Shown one piece after another: positions 10,712 through 23,406 of a stretch of 64,000 nucleotides of DNA. This DNA is from Cryptomeria japonica (taxonomy: Eukaryota > Streptophyta > Pinopsida > Cupressales > Cupressaceae). Each line of letters starts with the position of its first letter. Within the stretch, counting starts at the first letter, position 1. Under the pieces are notes generated by a model. That model was given only the letters and a program-made list of their open reading frames with translations. It made no database searches and was not told where the DNA came from. Both the position numbers and the translations under genes were made by a program. The stretch is taken from the NCBI RefSeq assembly GCF_030272615.1, contig NC_081410.1:127844640-127908639 (forward strand). Reading direction: 5' to 3'.

Positions 10712-13700
10712 AATAAGATCTTCATAAATAATGCATCCCTATCCATAGCATAAAAGGACATATGGATCGTGTGTCATAAATGAGAGGAACATGTCCTATG
10801 TAGATCCACAAGAACAATAACACATTTAAAGGGTGGGTATGTGAGATGAATTAGGTATGAGAGAACGAAATGATCGAGTGCTAAGGTCAAAAGGATAGAA
10901 ATATATGCTGAATTTGATATGAATTTAGTTAAATTAGTGAATAATTAGTTTGAAACAAATCAACAAATGCAAACCCTAGGGGGAAATAGGGGTTGGGTAG
11001 GGTGAGCAAAAGCAAGATTAAATCCAAAAAAGAAAAGTAGACTAATTAAATCAAATACAAACAATAAGTGAATAATAAACCTAGAAGAAATAAATAGGAG
11101 TCGGGTTGATCATTGCCACAAATGTAAATAAATGTGGGAATTGAATAAAATAAATGTGCTAGTACTTAGCTCTAACTTGATGCAAAAATGCATCCAAAAG
11201 CCAAGGATCCATTGACTAATACTTCATAATTTTATCTATCTTGAGAATCGAACTGCATATCATTTCAAATCAAATTTGCGGTTGTAGAGGTGATCCTTGC
11301 ATGCTTAAAACTTATCTATTACATGGAGTGACCTTGTGACTCATGGAAATGATTTGATCACTAGGGTCAAGTAACAAGTTCTCCTTAGTTAAACCCCGAA
11401 TGTGGTAGCTTTGAGTGAATACTTTAGACAACAAAGAAGTATACAATAGACCTAAGAAGATGCGATATGAAGTAAATATTACTAGATTTCCTTTTATCCT
11501 TCAAAATATTAGACTTCAAATGTGTTTTTTAAGAATATCCTATGATGTGTTAGATATGCATTCACAATTAGGGCTAGTCTTTAAAAACATTACCCTACTT
11601 AAAAATTTAACACAATTTGCACAAACTCGTAATGACCAATGAAAGGAGTGAGAAACATTTGACTCTTTTTTTTATTTTCAAACTTGGGAGTCAAATTTGC
11701 AATTGAAGACTTGGTCCTCGTCAAACTTGTACTTGCATCGCTAACCTTGAGAGGAAAAAATATTATTTATGGAATGGAGTGAAATCTAGGGATATGCGAT
11801 AATGAGATTCAAGAACAAGTCGTATTATTTTATGATCTTTATGCAACTTGGGCTGTTTTATATGCAATTCAATGCATTGAAGACACGATAATTGTTGTAA
11901 ATCTCAAACATACGAAAAAAGAGCATAAAAAAATAATTTTCACCATTACAATTAAAAATGGCCAAGATAAAGATTTAAATTAATTAGCTTGTTATAAACT
12001 TCATTAAGCATCAAAAGTCAATAGAGCATTTATTCAATAAAGAGTGACAATTAAAATCCTCACAAGATTAGAAGTCCATCTTTTATAGTCAACCCCATCA
12101 ACCCTACAGTTTTTTTAAGGTCAAACTCCCTTTCATTCGAATTCTTGGGGTTCCAAGCTTGCCGGGTTTATAATTCCTCAAAAATTTCTATAAGCAAAGT
12201 TCAATAATGACCGAGAGTTTGACTCTTGTCAAGCCTTTCACAATTTAAAGAAATCAAATCAAAGAATCAGACCTATTCTACAGGAAACCAACATAAAAGT
12301 AACAAGAAACAAAACATCGTGTCATCATTAGAAATTGTCAAGGTAAAAACAGGATTCAAAACAAGTCTGATCCCAAAAAATGACCATCAATCTGGTCAGT
12401 TGATTTAGATCCAACTCTCTGAAGCTTCATCTTTGGGTAGGGGCGGCTCACAACATAGCACTTTCCTTGAGCAAACTGATGTGACACTATATGAACTCTC
12501 TATTCCTTGAGGACGTAGTATTAAATTCATTCACAGATTTATGTAGAGCTCATCTGACAGTAATGGTTGGTCAAACTATAAAAAGCTTCACTTTGGTCAA
12601 TCTACCGATATAGCAGATAAAAATTGCCTTTCCACAATTGGAATGGCTTAGTCATGCTCCCTTTGGAAAAAAGAATATAACCTAAGGTTATTCAATATGC
12701 TAAAATATGATTATGATAAATTTTCTCAAATGGCTTATTAAAAATGCACTAATGTAAAGGGGTTGAAGTGATTAGATTCAACTGTTTATAACTTATCATT
12801 TGTTCACCAACCTATATCAAACCAAAGGCATCTACTGGAATGCTAAAATTATTATGTCTATCCTTATCATGCAACCAACAGAAAGAAGGAAGATGCCGAA
12901 AAATGTATCAGGTAATTTTGTTATTATGTAAATAAAACTATAAAACTGAATTATGGAATGGACAAACATGGAAATGCAAGGATCGCACCTAGAAGTAGCA
13001 CGGCGGCAGGGATGGTAACTGGGAATGTGAATCGAGGAATCAGGACATGTCCCTATGGAATATAGGATTTTAAGCCTCCAAATTTTTAGTTGGATTGAGG
13101 TTGAACTAGTTCAAACCCAAAAGGATCAAATATAGGTGTAAAAGAAATATAAAATATAAGCAATGCAAAAAGAAAAATCAATTCTATTGAATTTCTATTT
13201 CTTTCATATCCTTCCATGGGGAGCAAATGGTTGTCACATAACTTTAAAGAATATCAAAATGTGAAAATGCTATGAAAACTAAATTATAGCTCTTTTCATA
13301 TTGTTTTAAGTAATTAACCTGTTGCATATTATCAATTTTTCTCACATACAAATTTATGTTTTCCCCATATTCTGACCTTTTTACCAGAATGCTTTTGAAA
13401 TTCAAGTGTAGTGAAGCTTCACCACACTTGCACGTGTCAAACTTCTCAAATATGGTTACTATGATCAAGCAGTGTTTCCACCACCATGGATTCGAACATA
13501 GTGGAAGGATTTATAACCAGGCACCCATTAAAACTTCCAACAGTAGAGCTGGTCTAGTATTACAAGCAACCTCTACTGAGAGACAAACATCACATAACTT
13601 CAAGTTCATAACTTACATTTCTAAACATTACTCCGGAGGCTAAACCACCTAGTAGCATATATTTATCTGTCATTTATCATCTTGGTATTCTTTGAATATT

Positions 13701-14843
13701 TTTATTTTTTTCTTAAAACTTATAACCATGGGTCAGGCTTTAATGTGCCCCATAATCATGACATCATTAGTTGATGCATGTATTCTGATGTTATTGGCTA
13801 CCTTGTTATTGCGGGGAAGCTTTGAACCAGGGTAAATCTCTTGCAAATGCCACCAATTAACATTCAGCCACGAGGTTATCCTTTAGAAGAATGCGACATT
13901 AAAATCGATAGCTACAGATGTATAATCCCAACTTAATTGTGAATGAAATATACATATTTTTAGAAAATTCAAACAGGGTCATCAGGATATTATTCAATTA
14001 AATGATCAACTGAGAAAAGTTGCAGTGCTGCATACGATTCAATCTGCTTTTCACAGAATCACAGTTTTATATATTGTTTTTCTAAATACAAAAAATTCAA
14101 TTTATTATCACATTGGGCTTGCTAAGGCATTTTGCGATAATCACCTAGCCTCATTAGGAAAATAAATATGTACTGGACCAATTAGCAAGCTATTTCCAGT
14201 TGAAAGCCCAACCTGTGTCAATTCACCATCAACTATACATGGAAAAGGAAAAGAAATATATGTTATTTGAAGCTCAAGGACATGTAATAATTGGGGTGTC
14301 TACATTAAAGATAACCTAGCAACTGAAAAAGCTTACCAAATAGTATCTTTGACCTTTATCTTTGCAAGAATGAAAAGACAATTCAAAATATGGCTTAAAG
14401 TGGTAAATCCTCATTCTAGCAGACAAGCCAGTTGCTCCTCATTATACTGAAAGTTTTCACTAAAAAGTTTATGAACACGGTGATTTGTAATTCAGCTCCA
14501 CAAAGATGATTACAATGACAATGTGTCTATCAGGTCTTCAATTTTGAGGATTATAGCCACTGTAAACATAAACCAGAAAGAAGTGGCCTCTCAGTAGCTG
14601 CTACATTACTTGATGCACCTAGCCGATGGTGAGTAGCATTCTTATCAAGCCAATATGAATTTAGGAAACAAATAGATTTCAGATTTCTTTTCTCGTTCCA
14701 TCTTTAACACCATCAATAGAAACTAGAAAGCGTATCTGTGCTGATTTTTACATACAGAAGTTTCTTGATATCTGCAAATTTGACTTGAAAGGTTCTGCAT
14801 TCTTTGAAAGCTCATGCTACTGCTTCTTCTAGATATTTAGCTC
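10712..14843. other. Intergenic region and 3' flank of the ELM2-SANT gene
   Basis: About 4 kb of AT-rich sequence. Scattered short frames (for example 11415-11642 and 13356-13643) show no motif. The part just below 14844 is the 3'UTR and downstream flank of the minus-strand gene; I could not place its polyadenylation site. Confidence 0.5.
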
Positions 14844-17204
14844 CTAGTTCACTATTTCAGAAACCAATATTCCACTAACCACATCTTCCTTTCCATCCTG
14901 TTCTAAATTTTCTGTGTAAAAGCCTGTCTTTGGAACTTTCATCACAGCATGGGTTCTTCTCCTCTTGTAACCATTTCGAGCTTTACGCTCTACCTGACAA
15001 TCATTGTTTCCTTCTCCATCAACAGAGTCCATACTTGTATCCACTATAGTGATATCACTATTATTATCTAAGCTAGATCCATTAGGCAAAAAGCTAGGGT
15101 CATATATACACTTCCTAGATATGGTTGTGGTATGAGAACTATCTGTGTTGGCATTATTCTTCCCACCTTTTCGCCGTCTTGCAGAGTAGAAACCAGATGC
15201 ATATGCTTCCAATGCCTTTGCAGTCAATGGGCGATTCCTAGTACTTTGCCTTCGTCCTTCCGCTTGAGACTCTTGTGCATTATTTTCCAGCATCTCATGA
15301 GGCTGGCCATCACCTGGAATATGACTTAGAGATTGCGTTTTCCCTGGTTCATTGGGATGCTCCTGAGAAAGTATGGGAATCTTCTGGGGGTGTGAATTTT
15401 GAAAATTCACACATTCCTCAAAAGGGCTGCCCCCCGGCGCTGCTTGTAAGTCATTTAGTTGCTCTTGGTAATGCCTAGATTCTTGCTTCAAGTGAGAGTA
15501 TGGTGATTTCCAAGCATCTTCATATGTTGGACTTGAGGACTGTTGTTGCAAATCAGTTGCCTTTTCTTGAGAGTGTCCAGTATCATGTTCAGATAAAGAA
15601 ATGTCTTCTGACTTTGTAGGTCCCATGTGTGCAGTTTCCATTCCTGAGATAGTACTCAGCATCACACTCTCTGAAGGATCTTGAGGAGAGGTTGAATCGG
15701 GTGAATTTTGAGATTTGACCCTGCATAGTTTAACTTTAGAACATAGCGCATTATTACTAGTCCTACTGAAAGACGACAAACATTCACTTTGAAGAGTTGA
15801 AAGATCTCGATCACTTTTCTTGTCGTTTGGTTGAGTTGAAGTCATTATGGATTTGCCTTTTTCTAATGTGGCAATTTCTACTACAGATGAAGGGGTTTCT
15901 TTACTGGTTTCAGACTTCACTTCTAGGCCAGATGTAACAAGTTGATGCTCTGTGGCAGCACTGGATCCTATCAATCTAGAATCTGTTGTTTCACAGTCAC
16001 CACAACTGGATATATTCAGTCTCCTCTGTTTTGAGATAGAGGAAAGATTATTACATGAAAATGGCACCTCATCATGTGAAACCACATCACAAGTGTCCTG
16101 AATATTAGGATAACTGCATCCTTCTTCATTTGGTTCCCAGGTTCTACCTCTGCCACTATATGATGAGTAAACTGTGCCTTCTTCTGAAATCGGTGCTGAA
16201 GGACCAGTTTGCAAAATTAGACCAGTGCTATAATTACCATTCTGTTCAGATTGTGATGATGGAAGAGCGCTGCTATGTGATGGTGACGCTGTGAATATGT
16301 CATCAAGCTCTGCTGAGTTCTCATTGTGTGTAATAGCTGGTACAGACTCAGCTGGATTGGTGCTCAATGGATCCAGGATTGAAGGTTTACAAACTTTCGC
16401 TTCCATACTCAGAAGTAACTCTGAATTCAGATCTTCTGTTTCCCCAGAATCATATTGAAGACAGGCTGATAGATCTTCTGTGGGTAACATTCTGTTTTGT
16501 CGAACACAACCTATATCCTCTCCTTCTGAGGCCAAACTTGTGTCAATTATTGTAAACACATAAGACTCTATATCACTTCTGTGATATCTTGGTTGAAGAT
16601 AGCATGGGGATTCTCGCATGCGATCACTTTGTTCCTCTAGAATCTCAGCAGTCCAGAGACATTCTGGCTTCAGTTTGCTTCCCATCATTTCACCCATTTC
16701 TGGCTTTGGGGGATCAAGCAACCTTGGTTCTAATGCTACCCGACTCAAAACCTCACTCAGGGAATCAAAATAATGAACCCCTTTCACTAAGATTCTTCTT
16801 GAGAACTTCTGTACACCAGGGATGAGGAAGACTAAAGATTGTTTAGAACCTAAAAATGCCTGATCGTCAGGTTGCTCAGAATGCCACCCTCTTGCCAAGA
16901 GACGGGGCCACACTGCTTCCCAAAACAAGTCATTAGATCGTGCTTTGCTAAGACGATAATCTCCGGTTAAGAATTTGACAATCTCTTCAGCAGAAAGTGA
17001 AGAGCATGCTCTGCCCATTGGGATTTCACAGCGTGCAGAAACAACCTGATTAGTTTTCATGGGGTCCATAAGAGGTGCTGTTAGGTCATGGTTTCCTTTA
17101 CCAATTCCAATTGCTTGAACAAATGTAATTAGCCCCACTAGTGTTTTCAGCTCGTTTACAAATTCTTCAATAGTAACCCGCCCTTCATTGAATCCTTTCA
17201 TGGC
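14844..17204 (-). CDS. Coding exon 2 of the ELM2-SANT gene
   Basis: This exon encodes residues 353-1138 and starts GCC ATG after a CAG acceptor. The first part (EGRVTIEEFVNELK, VQAIGIGKGNHDL) is the conserved continuation of the SANT-side domain. It is followed by the WPRLLARGWHSEQ region typical of this plant family (DUF7650-like), then some 480 residues of low-complexity Ser/Thr/Glu/Gln-rich sequence. The C-terminus carries RNRPLTAKALEA and a basic cluster KARNGYKRRRTHA. The stop is TAG at 14844-14846. Confidence 0.88.
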   Translation of the reverse strand, partial: AMKGFNEGRVTIEEFVNELKTLVGLITFVQAIGIGKGNHDLTAPLMDPMKTNQVVSARCEIPMGRACSSLSAEEIVKFLTGDYRLSKARSNDLFWEAVWPRLLARGWHSEQPDDQAFLGSKQSLVFLIPGVQKFSRRILVKGVHYFDSLSEVLSRVALEPRLLDPPKPEMGEMMGSKLKPECLWTAEILEEQSDRMRESPCYLQPRYHRSDIESYVFTIIDTSLASEGEDIGCVRQNRMLPTEDLSACLQYDSGETEDLNSELLLSMEAKVCKPSILDPLSTNPAESVPAITHNENSAELDDIFTASPSHSSALPSSQSEQNGNYSTGLILQTGPSAPISEEGTVYSSYSGRGRTWEPNEEGCSYPNIQDTCDVVSHDEVPFSCNNLSSISKQRRLNISSCGDCETTDSRLIGSSAATEHQLVTSGLEVKSETSKETPSSVVEIATLEKGKSIMTSTQPNDKKSDRDLSTLQSECLSSFSRTSNNALCSKVKLCRVKSQNSPDSTSPQDPSESVMLSTISGMETAHMGPTKSEDISLSEHDTGHSQEKATDLQQQSSSPTYEDAWKSPYSHLKQESRHYQEQLNDLQAAPGGSPFEECVNFQNSHPQKIPILSQEHPNEPGKTQSLSHIPGDGQPHEMLENNAQESQAEGRRQSTRNRPLTAKALEAYASGFYSARRRKGGKNNANTDSSHTTTISRKCIYDPSFLPNGSSLDNNSDITIVDTSMDSVDGEGNNDCQVERKARNGYKRRRTHAVMKVPKTGFYTENLEQDGKEDVVSGILVSEIVN

Positions 17205-18757
17205 CTGTCATAAGCACAATATTGATCATAATGTTAAATTTTTTAGCTCAGCATCCAGCATTGAAGTTTAAAATAAGTGCTGTCGTAACCCCCAGAAGCA
17301 TCCTACAAAGCATGGTGTTAATATGCAATCCATATGATCCCCACATTCTGTCTTGTCAAAATATTTGGTACATTTATCCTTAAATCAAATTACAATTTTA
17401 CAGAAGTTCGTTCACAAAGAAGAAAATAAGGCAAAGACAACTTAGAAATTGAAGTTAGCTAGCTAAATAACACTGATTAAAAAAGCCATGCTATAACTTT
17501 TTGCTTTGACACAGCTTGATTATCTTCCTAACATGCTAATCAGGTCTACATTTTCAACAGTCAAACCTGCATTTGGAGTTTAATAAGTTTAAACCCAAAG
17601 TTCAAAGAAGTTTTTGAAAAAAGTTAGTGGACTAATATGTTCTGTTTCACTCTTTTGCAACAACTATAATACAGAGTTTTCCATTGGAAGAACAGGCTTA
17701 CATCTGGTATCTTATCTTTCAAATGCTCAGGTACATGAGGAAGCAAGCGCATTGACAACTCCTGCTGACGCCATCCAGAGAAAATGCGCTGTCCTTGAAA
17801 GCATTTTCTACTTTTAATTTTTCTAGACTCTGCCCACCTGCAATAGGATTCTGTTCCATAAAATTTAGTATAATAGTACACTAGGATATCTTTCATTTTT
17901 TTTGTCTCCATGAAACTTTGCACTGAGGTGAAGTTTTTGCCAAATATGTACAACGCAAGGAGAAAAACATCCTCTTCAGTCTCTGTCCAAGGTTCAGGTG
18001 CGCTACCAGGAACCATTATAAAGCTTCCTGAATTCAAATTTTTTTCTCTGTGATCATTATGACCACTAGGCTCAAATTTCTGTTTACTAGCTTTTGACAA
18101 CTCAACCTTTGCCTTCTTTACTCTCTTCCAACTTCCTTTTCCCTTGCGTCTTCGCCGCCCTTTACCAGAGGAAAGTGCATCAGGTGCATTATTAACTGCA
18201 TCTGCAGACTCTATACCAACATCATCTGGCTCTCTTTTAGTTAATGGAATTTCTAAGTTTGTATATACCATAGAAGAATCTACATGGTCCTGGGTAATAT
18301 GCATGTTATCAACAAAGTTGTTCTCCGGGATGCACCTTTCATCTCTCTCTTCAAATGAATCCTGCTCAAACCCATGTTCCAATTTTACCTCTGATTTTGT
18401 CAACTCCTTTGTAACAACTAGGCTCTCCACAGATGGTTCATTTCTGCAGTCCTTCTCAGACTCAGCTAGCGAAATCTTGGGTGAAGAGATTGTTATCTGC
18501 ATTATTGGCACAGACAGTCCTTCGGCAAACAGTTCTTCATAGTCATCATCCTTCACCTTGCTATCCTTACCTTCATTCCAGTAGCAAATCCTGGAGGGAT
18601 CAAAAGGTGGTATTTTGACTTGATATTGATCTCCAATTCGGGGAAATACTTGTGCAATATCAGAGCTATCATCACAAGCAGAGTCCCACACTAGAGTTGG
18701 AAGTGCTACTTTTTCCTCCATTTGCACTATTTCATCACCACTTTCAAGGGGCTGCAT
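14844..18757 (-). CDS. ELM2-SANT domain nuclear protein (plant RERE-like family), two coding exons
   Basis: Joined exons 18757-17702 and 17204-14844 give 1138 residues. The product resembles the plant family annotated in Arabidopsis as arginine-glutamic acid dipeptide repeat-like proteins. ELM2-SANT pairs elsewhere recruit histone deacetylases, so a chromatin-corepressor role in the nucleus is the likely one (family inference). Order: ELM2-like core GDQYQVKIPPF (about 43-53), basic nuclear signal RRRRKGKGSWKRVKKAK (201-217), SANT domain (about 255-300), conserved helical region (about 353-400), FWEAVWPRLLARGW domain (about 440-515), long Ser/Asp-rich disordered tail, and a second basic block RRQSTRNRPLTAKALEA (1003-1019). 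ATG 18757 is favoured because an in-frame TGA lies 15 bases upstream. Exons join in phase 0 with GT/AG borders. No damage is seen. Confidence 0.88.
17205..17701 (-). other. Phase-0 intron of the ELM2-SANT gene
   Basis: A 497-bp AT-rich intron bounded by GTAAGC (donor) and ACAG (acceptor) on the minus strand. Removing it joins ...KIPD to AMKGF..., a continuous family-like sequence. Confidence 0.85.
17702..18757 (-). CDS. Coding exon 1 of the ELM2-SANT gene
   Basis: This exon encodes residues 1-352: the ELM2-like motif, the basic nuclear-localisation cluster and the SANT domain (PWTETEEDVFLLALYIFGKNF, then MKDILVYYYTKFYG). It ends CCAGAT followed by GTAAGC, a good plant donor. The open frame runs 25 more codons into the intron with no family resemblance, which supports the splice call. 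The segment after the SANT domain (GWRQQELSMRLLPHVPE) continues smoothly into the next exon. Confidence 0.88.
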
Positions 18758-18798
18758 ATTGCAGTCTTCTCAAGCTTGAAAAGTCTAATCTCCTGTTT
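18758..18798 (-). other. 5'UTR segment upstream of the ELM2-SANT start codon
   Basis: A short leader between a CTGCAG splice acceptor (AG at 18800-18799, minus strand) and ATG 18757. It contains the in-frame TGA at 18772-18770. A slightly downstream AAACAG could serve as an alternative acceptor. The acceptor implies at least one further non-coding exon upstream; see 29021-29200. Confidence 0.55.
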
Positions 18799-21250
18799 CT
18801 GCAGCCCTATACAAGCAAGCAACTGTTAAATAGCATGGTAAGCAATTTATGAAAATTATGCCAAATGCTGCATTCACAGAAATTGCATTCACAAGAGTAA
18901 ATACACAGATGTAGCATAAACTACAAGAACATACAACATGAGTTCGATGGGCTATTATGATTTTCTTCTTGGAAGGATTTACCAGCAAGATTGCAAATCA
19001 ATCTATAATGGATATTGTAACATACATCCCTTTGGTAAAGACATTGTTTAACTTGCTAATGTAACTGATCCATCAGCTATTTTTATCATCAAAGAAGTTC
19101 AATATTAAGAATTTAAGACACATCTCCACTTGTACCATTAATAGAAATTCAAGATATTCTAGTTGCATTTAAAGGTGTTTATTAAGAATCAATAGGCCTT
19201 CCACCCACTGGTGGCATTTTTCCATCAATCTAATTTTGCAATCTCAGCTAATAAGCCATTCTGTTTACAGCACATTCATCATTGGGATGCAAAATTGAAA
19301 AAATAACTTTCTCAATCAATTATGAATTAAGTATCCAAACCAACACTTCTGCACACAGGCCTCCACCTCCACTAAATCTAAGCAAGACGGTTACTGGAGC
19401 TATGTACAAATAAAAACTCCTCAATAAATACAATAAAAGAACAAGTGCAGTTTCCACCAAAAAGGAATATTTATTGGATCAAATTCGTACCAAACCAAGC
19501 CAAGCCTACCTCCAAATTGCATCAAGTGTGAATGCCCCTTTGGTAAAATTTCAAATGACAAGACACAATGAGAATGTGGAATACAAGATTATATATAAAA
19601 ATGATGCTACCTGAATGAAGAGAAACAATCGATCTAAGAAAAGCAGCACAAAACCACAAAACACCACTCATCATCATACTCTCTACCGTCTACATGATCT
19701 ATTTCACACCATTTGCATCAATGGCAACATAACGATACTCATGGGAAGAGGAAAAAGATCTATATTTCCCTGTAGAACTCTGTTATGTTTTTGTTTTCTA
19801 AGTTTTTATAACTGTTCAAAACCATTTCTTGTTTTCCAAGTTGCAAGTTATGCAATTCCAGGTTTCTAGAAACCTTACCAAAACAGCAGAAACATATCTG
19901 GCAAATTTGGAAGCTTGGGAATAAATGTCTTTGATTCTAGCATTGATTCATAAATGAAACTGCAAATCCTCAATTTGTGGGGCAATTCTAGACTGGGAAT
20001 TGATGCCCTTCTCACTGGTTCACATTTCACTGCAAGACAGCCTTCAGAACCAGAATCAAGCTCTATAATGCCTTGTCATTCCTGTCATCTTTTCTAATGC
20101 TCCTGCTACCTTTATCAGATTTTTCAATGAGAATTTTGAATTTCCCCTTGAGTTGGAAAATGTGTGATCACTTTTGTGGAGATATTCTGCCCTTCAGTAA
20201 TACCAAGATGGATCATTTACACCGTGTAAGTAATATTATTGATTTCCTCAAAAGCAATCAATTGAGGGTCAAGATTTAAAAAAAATTCCAACCCTACAAA
20301 AAATCGTGATTCTTGAATTGAAATTAATGTTCAAGGAATCCATGTGGATCTTGAAAAAGTAATAATAATGGAATGGTCTATGCTTAGTCATGAATTACAA
20401 CTTACCCAATGAGAAATTTTTTCAAGTATGTACTTCTACAGAAACTTCATATGCCATATTCCACAATTGAATGCCACTTTATGATCGTTTATGTTTAAGT
20501 ATCTTATTCTTCTACTTGTGTAGAAATGTCACAGAAAATGAAGAGGAATACCACTATGCTACTAGCTTCACTAATCTCTTTTTTTAATTTCGCATATGCT
20601 CCTTAAATTTGGCAATATTCATAACAAAAATCCCACCAAATATAAAGCTTTTACATGGGAAACAATAGGTCCAACTGCTTAGAAAATGAGTGACAAAGTT
20701 TGGCCACACCTAGTAAGCAAAGTTTCAAAAGATAGGAATTACTAATTTGTTATTGAAACCTCATATTCATGATTTATACAACTTAAGAAATCTTATGAGC
20801 AACTATATTTGGATGAAGAGCTATGAGTTGAATATCCGTACAAATTCCAGATTTGCAACTTGCAATTCCTTCAGCTGCCCTTCTTCACACCAGGGCATGC
20901 ATTACTAAACAAACGCACACTACATCATCCCTTATGCCAAGAAGAGATGCTTTCCTTCTTAATCCAAGTGAATTTACCATTCTAATTTTCAACAACATTT
21001 TAGCATCTTTTAATTTCCCTCTAACATGGGGGCAAAATGATGAACAGCTTCAACATATAATCATATTACTTCCATCATGTGATAATATTATCATTTTGTA
21101 CTAAACTAACTTTTTATTGTAATGGTTTTAATCTTGTAGCGAGTTTCTCATTAAATTAATCTTCTAGTACGTATAGCTCTTAGAGCATATTCTTCTGGAA
21201 AATGTGCAGCATTTAAGGTGGGATATTCACGAGAGCTTCTTCTCTCTATT

Positions 21251-21920
21251 TATGATTCATTACCCATGCATATACATGCTGAGTCTTAGTACTAGGAATT
21301 TATTTATTTTCCAAGAAGTTCTAAGTGTTTCCATCTGCAGATAAAGACTTGATTTTCCCTCATGCTCCATCTTGTATCACTAAAACTCAATTTGCCAAGA
21401 ACATTTTGTGAACAACTTCATTTAGTTTAGTCTTTACAATCCACCTTTGACCCCTCTAGCTCCTTTTTAGTTGAACCATAATAGCTGTGCGTATACTTAC
21501 TGTTCTATTGAAACTGCACTTCCAGAAAGAAATCATCTCATTTAACACTGAACTCTATGAATGCTGGTTGAATTACTCAGTCAAATATGATTCATTACCC
21601 ATGCATATACATGCTGAGTTTTACTGCTAGGAATTTATTTGCTTTCCAAGAAGTTATATCCGTTTCCATCTTCACATAAAGACTTGATTTCCCTCATGCT
21701 CCATCTTGTATCATTAAAACTCAATTTGCCAAGACCATTTTGTGTACAACTTCATCTAGTTTAGTCTTTACAATCCACCTTTGACCCCTCTTAACTCTTT
21801 TTTAGTTGAACGATAATAGCTGCCCATATACTTACTGATCCATTGAAACTGCACTTCCAGAAAGTAATCATCTCATTTGACACTGAACTCTATGAATGCT
21901 GGTTGAATTACTCAGTCAAA
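21251..21920. repeat. Tandem duplication, two 335-bp units
   Basis: Unit 1 (21251-21585) and unit 2 (21586-21920) begin TATGATTCATTACCCATGCA or its close match and align along their full length with scattered substitutions. No open frame is conserved between them. They lie within the presumed 5' intron. Confidence 0.9.
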
Positions 21921-22349
21921 TATAATTCAAACATGGCCAATTGAAAGGATATTATCCTTTTATCCTAAGTATGTGTAAGCTAATTCTTAAAACAATTCTT
22001 GAAGGTAAATTATAAAGGTTGGAACAAAAATTATATTTTTGAATATATCTAAATTTTGCTAGTATTGGAGACTGGTTCAGATACCCTACAAAAATCATCA
22101 AAAAACTCACTCATTGTCTATCAACTCTGAAAATTGGATAACCAATACAGCATCATCAGCCCAAAAGATACAAAACTGTTTTCATATGTCCCTGCTAAAA
22201 AAAATTTAGTGAATGATCAGGTTCAATATTTGATTTAGTCATATATGTTATGGACCTTGATAGCTAACATTTTCTCAAGAACATCCTTTATGAAAGATCA
22301 GTAAAGGATCCAATTTTACAAGATTGGTTGAACCTTAGAATATGTAAAC

Positions 22350-23406
22350 CATAGTTGGAAGACTCGTGGGACTCGCCACGGACTCACCAAGACTTGCGAG
22401 TCTATTGGCGGGCCAAGTCGACTCACCAAGGACTCGCAAGCTGAGTCAAAATGAGTCCTAGCAAAAGACTCGCAAGTCTGTGCCAAGGACTCGCGCAAGT
22501 CCTAAGTCGGGACTCGCGAGTCCAACTTAAAGACTCACGATGCACAGAAACGTGCCCAGCAAAAGAGATAAGAACACATCAAAATATTATCTAAATTTTT
22601 TGTTTTCAAGTCAGTCTCATTCTCTTCGTCAGAATATTTACATGAAACATAACATTTTCTTATACTTTAAGTTATATTCTATGTATATATTGGCAGGATG
22701 TTTGAGAGTGGTTTCAGATCTCTAGGAGTTATAATGCAAACTCTAGGTTTTAGAAAATCTTTTAAATTTTCAGACTTAGTCAGATTTTAGTAATCAGTAT
22801 GCTCCTATTAGCATTCTCTTGCTCTCTCTATCTTACTCACTTTATTTGCCCCGAATTTTAGACCTATCTATCTCCCTATCACTCTTCCTCTATCCTCTCT
22901 CTCTACCACTCTCTATCTCACTCTCTCCTCTCTACCCCACTCTCTCAGCCTTAGACCCCAGCAAGTGGTCCTACCCTCAACTTAATTTTGGCGAGCTGGA
23001 GAAGCCACATCGGACTCCTAGTTCTATCTCTCGCTTGGTTTTTCACTAGAGCTGGGAAGAGGAAGATGTAGTCTTCTCTTTAGTTTGTTCATTGTTGTTT
23101 TTCACATTTGGACATATCATTATATGTAATTTGTAAACATTTATAAACTTATGCTGCTGTTATACATTTTAAAGTTTGAAACTATGAGTATGAATGATGA
23201 AATTTCAAATATTGAGTGTTTGGAGATCATATGACATGTGTAATGTTTCAATTATGGCTCTTATGTTCTCTAAATGCATTAATTTTTGTTTTGTTTTGTT
23301 TTTTTGGTAAAAGTACAGACTTTTTCTTGCTGAGTCCTTCCCCGAGTTTTTGCCGAGTCCGAGTCCGAGTGCCAACTCTGTGGCAAGTCCAAGTTTTCCA
23401 ACTTTG
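22350..23406. mobile_element. hAT-like non-autonomous DNA element with GAGTC/GACTC-rich ends
   Basis: The left end CATAGTTGGAAGACTCG and the right end CAAGTTTTCCAACTTTG form an imperfect terminal inverted repeat starting CA(T/A)AG, within the hAT consensus. TGTAAAC occurs at both borders (22343-22349, 23405-23411); an 8-bp duplication with one mismatch results if the right end is set at 23403. The left 190 bases repeat GACTCGC, GACTTGCGAGTC and similar palindromic words; the right end repeats CCGAGTCC. The middle holds a CTCTCT tract (about 22818-22945). No transposase is seen. Confidence 0.6.

Noticed and set aside
14844-18852. Plus-strand frames of 60-132 codons within the ELM2-SANT gene
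   Set aside because: They are antisense to coding exons with clear family motifs and have no motifs of their own.
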